From Chloroflexota bacterium (GTDB lineage: Bacteria > Chloroflexota > Dehalococcoidia > SM23-28-2 > RBG-16-64-32): a DNA stretch of 12,626 bases. The stretch spans positions 1 through 12,626 of the forward strand of contig VBEI01000035.1 in the NCBI GenBank assembly GCA_005882715.1, in the 5' to 3' direction. Both the position numbers and the translations under genes were made by a program. This document shows, piece by piece, positions 1 through 5,484 of the stretch. Below the pieces are notes generated by a model that saw nothing but the letters and a program-made list of their open reading frames with translations, was not told where the DNA came from and ran no database searches. Each line of letters opens with the position of its first letter. The first letter of the stretch is position 1.

Positions 1-1
1 C

Positions 2-274
2 TTGCTGACACCGTGGCGGCGGCTCGCTATCGGCTGTCTGGCAGCGATCGCTCTGGCGTGCGTCGGAGTCGCGGGTTACATGGCGATCGAGGGGTTCACC
101 TTCTTCGACGCCATCTACCAGACGGTCACAACGATAACGACGGCCGGGTTCGGCGAGGTGGAACCCCTGAGCGACACCGGGCGGGCGTTCACCCTTGTCC
201 TGATCGTCCTCGGCATCATCGTGATCCTGTACGTGCTCAGCTGCATCACGCAGATCGCGGTTGAGGGTGAGTAG
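2..274 (+). CDS. Potassium channel pore module (two-TM ion channel), separated from its RCK domain by a frame change
   Basis: This is the membrane part of a Kch/MthK-type K+ channel. The 90-residue product has a first hydrophobic helix (about residues 8-27), a pore helix leading to a selectivity-filter-like segment TTAGFGEV (about 46-53), and a second membrane helix (about 63-85). Canonical filters read TVGYG; TAGFG is a variant. The TTG at position 2 gives a plausible full N-terminus, but the window edge prevents checking for an upstream start. Channels of this family continue through a linker into a cytosolic TrkA-N domain. Here the frame ends at a TAG just after VEGE, while the expected linker (VESILGRRR) lies in the next frame from 271. 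One missing base near 271 would restore a single protein. Family assignment is firm; whether the short product works alone is unknown. Confidence 0.8.
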   Translation: MLTPWRRLAIGCLAAIALACVGVAGYMAIEGFTFFDAIYQTVTTITTAGFGEVEPLSDTGRAFTLVLIVLGIIVILYVLSCITQIAVEGE

Positions 275-297
275 AGAGCATCCTGGGGAGGCGACGA

Positions 298-1041
298 ATG
301 CACTCGAGAATGAAGGCGCTGAAAGACCACTACATCCTCTGTGGCTTCGGACGGGTGGGCGAAGAAGTCGCCCGTGAGTTCGTCTCGCGCGATCTGCCGT
401 TTGTAGTGGTCGAGACGAATCAAGAGGCGATCGAACGCGCGGAACGCCACGGCTATCTTCTCCTGATTGGCGACGCGACCAACGACGAGATCCTGAAAGC
501 TGCAGGCGTCGAGCGCGCCACCTGCCTGCTCGCGGCCTCTGACTCGGACGCCGGCAACGCCTTCATCGTGCTGACGGCCAGGGCGCTGAACACCGGTCTC
601 TTCATCGTCGCCCGCGCCGCCTACCCCGAAAACGAACAGCGCATGCTGCGCGCCGGCGCGAACCGTGTCTTCTCTCCCTACACCGTCGCGGGTCGCCAGA
701 TGGCGCTTTCGGCGCTGCACCCGATCGTCGTCGAGTTCATCGACACGCTCGCGACCCGCAAAGACGGCGCGCCCGTGCTGGCCGAGATGGAGGTCCGAGG
801 AATCGGGCCTCCGCGGCCGCACCATCCACGACGTGTTGCACACCCTGCGCTCGGTCGTAGTGCTGGGCTTGCAGCATCGCAACGGCGGGCTGAAAGTCGG
901 CCCGGCGAGCGACACCGTCCTCGAGGTCGGCGACCGGGTCATCGTGATGGGCCAGGAGGCGGACCTGGAGGCAATCCGGCCGGGCCGTGGATAAAGCCCA
1001 CCGTTCTTGACCCCACCCGCCCTACCAGAGGCAGTCGTTGA
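298..1041 (+). CDS. RCK/TrkA-N NAD-binding regulatory domain of a K+ channel, with an out-of-frame C-terminus
   Basis: Residues 11-150 form a TrkA-N (RCK) Rossmann domain that gates K+ channels on ligand binding: HYILCGFGRVG carries the GxGxxG loop (residues 16-21), VVET ends with the acidic residue that normally contacts the nucleotide ribose, and GDATNDEIL matches the family's GDAT motif. The ATG at 298 is preceded by GGGGAGG (285-291), a usable ribosome binding site, although these bases also encode the conserved GRRR linker. The frame is homologous only to about codon 166 (LAEMEV, ending at 795). The remainder, rich in Pro, Arg and Gly, is out-of-frame translation to a stop at 1039-1041. 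The real TrkA-C continuation is in the +1 frame from 797. The ORF therefore looks like a damaged fragment, although the internal start could in principle produce a soluble RCK protein as known for MthK. Confidence 0.75.
   Translation: MHSRMKALKDHYILCGFGRVGEEVAREFVSRDLPFVVVETNQEAIERAERHGYLLLIGDATNDEILKAAGVERATCLLAASDSDAGNAFIVLTARALNTGLFIVARAAYPENEQRMLRAGANRVFSPYTVAGRQMALSALHPIVVEFIDTLATRKDGAPVLAEMEVRGIGPPRPHHPRRVAHPALGRSAGLAASQRRAESRPGERHRPRGRRPGHRDGPGGGPGGNPAGPWIKPTVLDPTRPTRGSR
797..994 (+). pseudogene. Displaced TrkA-C (RCK-C) domain of the same channel
   Basis: Sixty-five codons from 797 to the TAA at 992-994 read as the TrkA-C ligand-binding domain: ESGLRGRTIHDV, then SVVVLGLQ, then VGPASDTVLEVGDRVIVMG, which is the characteristic end of these proteins. 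This frame has no sensible start of its own and directly continues the sense of the RCK ORF if one base near 795-797 is removed. It is thus the third piece of one gene spanning 2-994, split by a loss of one base near 271 and a gain of one base near 796. The net frame is restored, so pore and TrkA-C share the same frame. I treat the gene as a probable pseudogene or an assembly/sequencing error. Confidence 0.75.
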
Positions 1042-1042
1042 C

Positions 1043-1056
1043 CAGAGCCGTCTCTG
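1043..1056. terminator. Small hairpin between convergent genes (weak terminator candidate)
   Basis: CAGAG (1043-1047) and CTCTG (1052-1056) form a 5-bp stem with a 4-base loop in the 65-bp gap between the channel gene end (994) and the tupA-like stop (1060). There is no T tract on either side, so termination activity is only suggested by position. Confidence 0.25.
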
Positions 1057-1059
1057 CGG

Positions 1060-1935
1060 CTAAGGTGCCGCCGCTGACGTCGGTGTGGCGCCGGCCGTCG
1101 CCTTGCCCGCATCCGGTATAAACAACTGCTGACCGTAGTCCTTCACGCCGAACTCACCGATCGTCTTCTGGACCTCAGGCGATGTGATCCATGATGCGAA
1201 GGCCCGAGCGCCTTCGGCTTTCACGTTCGAGTGCTTCTTGGGATCAACGACGATCACGTGATATTGATTGAAGAGCGCCTTATCCCCTTCAACCAGAAGG
1301 TCCAGATCGAGGTTTGATTTCTGCGCAAGGTACGTTCCCCGATCACTTAATGTGTAGCCCTGCTTTTCGCTCGCCACATTCAGCGTCGCGCCCATACCCG
1401 ATCCCGTCTCCTGGTACCATGTCCCGCTCGGCTGGATGCCCGCTGACGTCCACAGCGAAAGCTCCTTCGTGTTTGTACCGGATTGATCGCCCCTGCTGAG
1501 GAATAGCGCCTCGCTGGCCGCTATCTTCTTGAATGAATCAGCCGCACTCGTCAGGCCCTTTATTCCCGCCGGGTCGTCACCCGGGCCCACGATGATGAAG
1601 TCGTTGTGCATCACAACAAGACGGCTCTCGCCGTTGCCTGCCGCCATAAAGTCTTCTTCCGCCTTCGGCGAGTGCGCCAGCACCACGTCTGCTTCTCCCT
1701 CGCCAGCCAGACGCAGCGCCTCGCCGGACCCCACGGCGATTGTCTTCACCTTGTAGTCGTGTTCCTTCTCGAACTGCGGGATGAGAACGTCGAGCAAACC
1801 GCTATCCTGTGTGCTCGTCGTCGTCGCCAGGATGAGTTCGTCGGAGCCGCTGCCACAACCATAAAGGCCACCAGCAAGCAGCAGTGCTCCGGCCAATACC
1901 GCCAGACGCCACATTCGTCCGGCTGTTCTTTGCAT
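1060..1935 (-). CDS. tupA: TupA-like tungstate/molybdate-binding lipoprotein
   Basis: The product resembles the substrate-binding component of a TupABC tungstate importer. From the ATG at 1935 it has a basic n-region, a hydrophobic stretch and a lipobox LYGC with Cys27, so it should be a lipid-anchored extracytoplasmic protein. The mature part opens with ILATTTSTQDSGLLD, the TTTS-type oxyanion-binding signature of TupA, and continues with GSGEAL, GEADVVLAHSP and SRGDQSGTNTKE, all typical of the family. Its length of about 291 residues is normal; the Ala/Pro/Thr-rich tail is a divergent end. A TTG start at 1959 is also possible, with AAGGAG only three bases upstream. It is the last gene after mop and a modE-like gene. 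No permease or ATPase follows: the next gene is convergent. Molybdate or another oxyanion could be the ligand; residues alone do not decide. Confidence 0.85.
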   Translation of the reverse strand: MQRTAGRMWRLAVLAGALLLAGGLYGCGSGSDELILATTTSTQDSGLLDVLIPQFEKEHDYKVKTIAVGSGEALRLAGEGEADVVLAHSPKAEEDFMAAGNGESRLVVMHNDFIIVGPGDDPAGIKGLTSAADSFKKIAASEALFLSRGDQSGTNTKELSLWTSAGIQPSGTWYQETGSGMGATLNVASEKQGYTLSDRGTYLAQKSNLDLDLLVEGDKALFNQYHVIVVDPKKHSNVKAEGARAFASWITSPEVQKTIGEFGVKDYGQQLFIPDAGKATAGATPTSAAAP

Positions 1936-1982
1936 AACGCTCTCGCGATTCTGCCTCAAACGTCTCCTTTACATGCCCGCGG

Positions 1983-2375
1983 TCAGCCGAGCCAGTCAGC
2001 GAACTCTGACTCGAAGCGCTTGCTTACGAGTTCAGAGACGCCCTGCCGAACCCGGCGAAACCGGCGGATCAATTCGAGTGCGTCGGGGGTCAGCGAGCTA
2101 CCTCCTCCGCCCGCTCCTCCGCTCTGCGTTTCAAGGAGACGAATGCCAAGTTGCTCCTCGACCGCTTTGAGTTTGTGCCACGCCGTCCGATAAGGAACGT
2201 CGAGGCGTTCTGCCGCCCGCGATAGCGAACCCGTTTCGCCTACGGCCGCGAGAAGATCGAGGCGCCACTCCGACAGGACCAGCTCGCCGGCACGCTCGCA
2301 CCAGATCTTCGAACGCGCTTCGACTTGATCCCTGATCACCGAACGAGAACTCGGTGGGTGACGCTTCGGTCGCAT
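1983..2375 (-). CDS. ModE-type winged-helix regulator lacking the molybdate-binding (MOP) domain
   Basis: About 130 residues from the ATG at 2375. The product corresponds to the N-terminal DNA-binding half of ModE (LysR-like HTH): a start RSKIWCER, then RLDLLAAVGETGSLSRAA, the recognition-helix region PYRTAWHKLK, the wing segment LLETQSGGAGGGGSSLTP with the glycine cluster typical of ModE, and a final helix. Full ModE adds two Mop domains that bind molybdate or tungstate; none is present here. The adjoining upstream gene encodes a single Mop domain, so ligand sensing may be supplied in trans, which is inference. The TTG at 2414 would add 13 residues, but its AAAGG touches the start codon; a GTG near 2339 is another option. 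Likely target genes are this operon. Confidence 0.8.
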   Translation of the reverse strand: MRPKRHPPSSRSVIRDQVEARSKIWCERAGELVLSEWRLDLLAAVGETGSLSRAAERLDVPYRTAWHKLKAVEEQLGIRLLETQSGGAGGGGSSLTPDALELIRRFRRVRQGVSELVSKRFESEFADWLG

Positions 2376-2428
2376 CGTTAGGCAGACCCTAGCATAACGA
2401 GCGTACGCTGCCAACCTTTCAGAAGGCC

Positions 2429-2638
2429 CTACTCGGTGGCTATTAGTACTTCGGTGGCCTTGACGATGACCGTGACGCTCGACCCCTCGTGGAGTCCGAG
2501 CTGGTCCGCGGACTCGCGGGTAATTGCAGAAACCATCTCGTGGCCACCACCGATGTCGACCGTGATCTCGGCCATTACGCCCCCCAACTTGATCGCCGTA
2601 ACGGTCCCGTTGAACTGATTGCGAGCGCTAAGTCGCAC
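2429..2638 (-). CDS. mop: Mop/molbindin: single TOBE-domain molybdate/tungstate-binding protein
   Basis: This 69-residue product is a complete single Mop domain. It starts MRLSARNQFNGTVTAIK and contains VMAEITVDIGGGHE and ITRESADQLGL, then SVTVIVKATEVLIA, matching molbindins almost motif for motif. Molbindins oligomerise and hold molybdate or tungstate at subunit interfaces, serving as a cytoplasmic store or as the sensory half of ModE and ModC. The GTG start at 2638 is well supported by AGGAGG at 2645-2650, six bases upstream. The modE-like gene follows within about 14-53 bp on the same strand and the tupA-like gene after that, making a compact Mo/W cluster. Function beyond oxyanion binding is inferred from context. 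Confidence 0.9.
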   Translation of the reverse strand: MRLSARNQFNGTVTAIKLGGVMAEITVDIGGGHEMVSAITRESADQLGLHEGSSVTVIVKATEVLIATE

Positions 2639-2644
2639 GACGAA

Positions 2645-2650
2645 CCTCCT
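2645..2650 (-). promoter_or_regulatory. Ribosome binding site of mop
   Basis: AGGAGG on the minus strand, six bases before the GTG at 2638. This strong site fixes a non-ATG start for the molbindin gene. Confidence 0.75.
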
Positions 2651-2663
2651 CTGGTGTCTACGA

Positions 2664-2679
2664 GCTTATGCGCCTAAGC
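2664..2679. promoter_or_regulatory. Inverted repeat upstream of mop, candidate operator
   Basis: GCTTA (2664-2668) and TAAGC (2675-2679) form a 5-bp inverted repeat with a 6-base spacer, 26-41 bp upstream of the mop start in the gap after the VOC gene. ModE binds two-fold symmetric operators in promoters of Mo genes, so position and symmetry fit autoregulation, but the sequence is not the E. coli ModE consensus and the repeat is short. Confidence 0.25.
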
Positions 2680-2737
2680 GATCGACCGCCTAGACGCCGG
2701 GCATATCAAGCCCGTTGCAGTTCAGACGACCGACTCG

Positions 2738-3223
2738 TCATTCAGTCGAGTCGTACTCGTGGCTGTGGGCGATCTGGTCGTCCGCGTGCGGGTGCTTGTG
2801 CGGTTCTTCCTCGACGTAGAACTGGAAGAGCACGCCGCCGGAGTCCTTGGGATGGATGTAGGTGTCGGCCCAGCCGTGGCTACGCTGCACGCCGCCCATT
2901 GGCTCGATGCCGAACTCCCTGATCGCCGCCGCTGCCCGGTCGATGTCCTCGACCTCAAACGTCACGTGGTGCAGGCCGGGACCGCGGTCGCGAAGGAAGC
3001 GGTGGAGATAGCTGCTCTCGCCTGACGGCTCCAGCAGCTCGAAATGCCCCGTGCCGCCGGGGACGCGCAGCCCCACGCCGCAGAAACCGACCTCCTTGTT
3101 CTCGAACCGTCCCTCGACCGTCATGCCCATGAGATCAGTGAGCAGCGGCAACGCGTCGTCGATTCGCTCGACAGCCCAGCAGACGTGGTCCAGCCTCTTG
3201 ATGCCCATCTTTTCGTTATCCAT
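2738..3223 (-). CDS. VOC-family protein resembling methylmalonyl-CoA epimerase, with a His-rich tail
   Basis: A 161-residue vicinal-oxygen-chelate (glyoxalase fold) protein with two beta-alpha-beta-beta-beta modules: IKRLDHVCWAV to GHFELLEPSGE, and GLHHVTFEVEDID to HPKDSGGVLFQF. These landmarks are those of methylmalonyl-CoA epimerases, which interconvert the 2R and 2S forms in propionyl-CoA metabolism using a metal held by His, Gln/Glu, His and Glu. His13 and His86 match the two metal histidines; the last expected Glu in GGVLxE is Gln134 here. The C-terminus carries a His/acid tail (six His between residues 142 and 155) that is not part of the fold. The ATG at 3223 has GAGG eight bases upstream; the reading frame extends further but upstream codons lack homology. 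It lies upstream of mop by about 100 bp. The exact substrate is uncertain. Confidence 0.75.
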   Translation of the reverse strand: MDNEKMGIKRLDHVCWAVERIDDALPLLTDLMGMTVEGRFENKEVGFCGVGLRVPGGTGHFELLEPSGESSYLHRFLRDRGPGLHHVTFEVEDIDRAAAAIREFGIEPMGGVQRSHGWADTYIHPKDSGGVLFQFYVEEEPHKHPHADDQIAHSHEYDSTE

Positions 3224-3302
3224 TCGTCTGTCCTCGCTAGATACCAGCGGCGATGATACCGAAACCAGGCCGTCCGAGACTAGCCTTGGCTTGTGAGCAG
3301 CG

Positions 3303-4268
3303 GTGGCCGCGATTACGATTGCCCTTGACATGACGGGGCCGTTCGAGAGCAAGGAGGCGGTTGTCATCGTCAACCCGACGGCGCACAATGCCGCGAAGCG
3401 AAAAGCACTGTCCGCGGCCGACGGGTGGCTCCGGGAACATGGCTGGAAGGCCGAATGGGTTGAGACCTCGGGCGCCGGCGACGCGACCACAGCGGCGGCC
3501 AAGGCAGCTGAGCGTCGGGTGCCGATTGTCTTCGTCTGCGGCGGCGACGGGACGCTCAATGAGACGGTGAATGGCCTGGCGGGGTCCGAGACGGCGGTCT
3601 CGGTGATACCCAGCGGAACTGTGAACCTCTGGGCGCGTGAAGCAGGCCTGCTGAAGAAGCCCAGCGAGGCGGTGCGCCTTGCTGTCGATGGCGTCCGGCG
3701 ACGTGTTGACCTTGGGCGAGCGGGCTCGCGGTACTTCCTCTCGATGGCGGGCTTCGGCATCGACGCGGCGGTGGCACATCGTGTGTCGCACGGCGCCAAG
3801 GGGCGGGTAGGAGCGGCGGCGTACGCGCTGTCCGCCGCCAAGCAGGCGATGACTTATCGCGGCTCGCGGGTGACGCTTTCGCTCGACGACGAGGAGCGAA
3901 GCGCCTGGGCCCTGATGATCGTCGCAGGCAATACCCGGAAATACGCCGGCCTCACGCAGGTCACACCGGATGCGATTGTGGATGACGGACTCCTCGATGT
4001 CTGCGTCTACGAGGGGCGTGGCCGCTGGGACATCGTCCGGCTGGCGGCGCTCACGCTGCTCAGACGGCATCACGGGTCGAAGCGCGTGCACTACAAGCGA
4101 GTGCGACGGTTGAAGATCGCGAGCGAGAAGCCAATGCCGGTCCAGCTCGACGGGGAGGCACTCGCGGATTCGCCGGCCGAAGTAAGCGTAGCGGCTGGCG
4201 CGCTCTGGGTGATGACCCCTAGCGGGCTCAAGAGTCCGCTGTTCTCGCTGCCGCCGGAACCGGCGTGA
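3303..4268 (+). CDS. Diacylglycerol kinase / YegS-BmrU family lipid kinase
   Basis: A 321-residue soluble kinase of the DAGK catalytic family, which phosphorylates diacylglycerol or related lipids (and sphingoid-type lipids in some members) with ATP at the inner membrane face. Visible motifs are VVIVNPTA (residues 20-27), the nucleotide-binding GGDGTLNE (80-87), PSGTVNLWARE (103-113, where many relatives have GTxNDFAR), FLSMAGFGIDAAV, and in the C-terminal beta-sandwich DGLLDVCVYEG and PVQLDGEAL. Length is normal. The start is uncertain: GTG at 3303 or ATG at 3330, neither with a good ribosome binding site. It diverges from the VOC gene with 79 bp between starts, and its last 41 bp overlap the 3' end of recF on the other strand. 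The physiological lipid is not determined by the sequence. Confidence 0.85.
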   Translation: MAAITIALDMTGPFESKEAVVIVNPTAHNAAKRKALSAADGWLREHGWKAEWVETSGAGDATTAAAKAAERRVPIVFVCGGDGTLNETVNGLAGSETAVSVIPSGTVNLWAREAGLLKKPSEAVRLAVDGVRRRVDLGRAGSRYFLSMAGFGIDAAVAHRVSHGAKGRVGAAAYALSAAKQAMTYRGSRVTLSLDDEERSAWALMIVAGNTRKYAGLTQVTPDAIVDDGLLDVCVYEGRGRWDIVRLAALTLLRRHHGSKRVHYKRVRRLKIASEKPMPVQLDGEALADSPAEVSVAAGALWVMTPSGLKSPLFSLPPEPA

Positions 4269-5421
4269 TGGCCTGGACCGCGCCATCTTTGACATCGAAG
4301 CACGCCGCGATAGAGCTGAATTCCGGCGGAAAGCGGTCCCAATCTGCGCCCGTGATCAGCAGTTGGTCCACGTCGCGGATCGCCGCGAGGACGGCCTGCC
4401 GGCGAGATGAGTCCATCTCGGAGAGCACGTCGTCGAGCAGCAGGACCGGCGCCTCACCACGCCGGCGCCGCAGCAGCTCGGCTTCCGCGAGGCGCAGAGA
4501 AAGAGCGATGCTTCGCTGCTGAGCGCGCGAGGCGTAGCCGGCTGCCGGAAGGTCGTTCAGCGCGAACAGGATTTCGTCCCTGTGCGGCCCTTGCAGGGTC
4601 ATACCCGCAGCAATATCGCGCGTTAGTCCACGCGTGAAGTTCTCCTTAAGGCATTCTGCGATCTCGTCTGCGGAAGCGAAGGCCGGCTCGGGAAATGGCG
4701 AGTCGGTTCTTGGCTGATAGGAAACGCCAAGGTTTTCCGCTTCCGCCAGCGCGCGATGATAGTCCGCGGCCAAGCCGCTTATTTCCGCGAGAGCGGCCGC
4801 GCGGCGTTGCATGATGAGCGCACCGTCTTTGCTTAGCTCATCCGTCCAGAAGCCAAGCTCCTCAGCCTGAGCTTCGCCATCGCGGACACGCTTGAGCAGG
4901 CGATTCCGTTGGAGCAGGACGCGCTCGAAGCGAGAGCGCGCCGCAGAATACGGCTGGTCGACCTGCATCAGCGTGAGGTCGATGTAACGCCGCCGGAGCG
5001 AAGGCGAGCCCTCGATCATGAGCAGGTCATCGGCGCTAAAGAGCACCGCCGTTATCCGGCCCACGGCATCTGCGAGGCGCTTGGGTGCGCCGTTGATCTT
5101 GACAGTCTTAGTCGCGTTGGCGCCACGCGCGGGGTCCCTGGCGACGACGGCGACCTCGATCTTCACCCCACCGGCCCTCGTCTCAACCTCTGCGACGACG
5201 CGAGCAGCCGGCAGGACATCACTCAGGAGCTCCCGGCGTATAAGTTGGATGTCGGTCTCGGCGCGAACGGCACGCAGTGTGGCCAGCAAATAGACAGCTT
5301 CCAGGAGGTTGGTTTTGCCCTGCGCGTTATCGCCAACGAAGAGCGCAGCTTTAGCGGGAAGTTCGATGTGGAGGCGCTCAAAATTGCGGTAGTCAAAGAG
5401 CTGTAGATGGCGCAACCGCAT
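4228..5421 (-). CDS. recF: RecF DNA repair and recombination ATPase
   Basis: RecF is an SMC-like ABC ATPase that helps load RecA at single-strand gaps with RecO and RecR. The 397-residue product starts at MRLRHLQLFDYRNFERL, the typical RecF opening, with Walker A GDNAQGKTN (30-38), the family block VLFSADDLLMIEGSP (127-140) followed by RRRYID, a central coiled-coil-like region, LQGPHRDE (277-284) and Walker B LLLDDVLSEMD (327-337). The ABC signature reads YASRAQQRS, with Ala300 where most family members have Gly. An alternative ATG at 5442 adds seven residues without homology. recF is not beside dnaA, dnaN or gyrB here, and the histidine kinase gene ends 63 bp upstream. Its end overlaps the lipid kinase gene tail to tail. 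Confidence 0.95.
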   Translation of the reverse strand: MRLRHLQLFDYRNFERLHIELPAKAALFVGDNAQGKTNLLEAVYLLATLRAVRAETDIQLIRRELLSDVLPAARVVAEVETRAGGVKIEVAVVARDPARGANATKTVKINGAPKRLADAVGRITAVLFSADDLLMIEGSPSLRRRYIDLTLMQVDQPYSAARSRFERVLLQRNRLLKRVRDGEAQAEELGFWTDELSKDGALIMQRRAAALAEISGLAADYHRALAEAENLGVSYQPRTDSPFPEPAFASADEIAECLKENFTRGLTRDIAAGMTLQGPHRDEILFALNDLPAAGYASRAQQRSIALSLRLAEAELLRRRRGEAPVLLLDDVLSEMDSSRRQAVLAAIRDVDQLLITGADWDRFPPEFSSIAACFDVKDGAVQAITPVPAAARTADS

Positions 5422-5484
5422 ACTGGAATTATATTCCTGCATGGCGAACGGCCCGAGGCCGCGCGACCGGCGGTAGTCTCGCTG

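Noticed and set aside
255..275. Programmed -1 ribosomal frameshift joining pore and RCK frames
   Set aside because: No X-XXY-YYZ slippery heptamer at the junction and a second unrelated frame change 500 bp later; an indel is simpler.
115..942. Long minus-strand ORF opposite the channel gene
   Set aside because: Its product is low-complexity Arg/Asp-rich sequence with no family resemblance; the plus strand carries clear RCK motifs.
3240..3260. GATACC direct repeat (3240-3245, 3255-3260) between the divergent VOC and lipid kinase genes
   Set aside because: Only 6 bp long and with no supporting promoter elements; likely chance.
3224..3841. N-terminal extension of the VOC protein to 3841
   Set aside because: The extension lies opposite the lipid kinase gene and is Ser/Arg/Ala-rich nonsense; the VOC fold begins just after the ATG at 3223.
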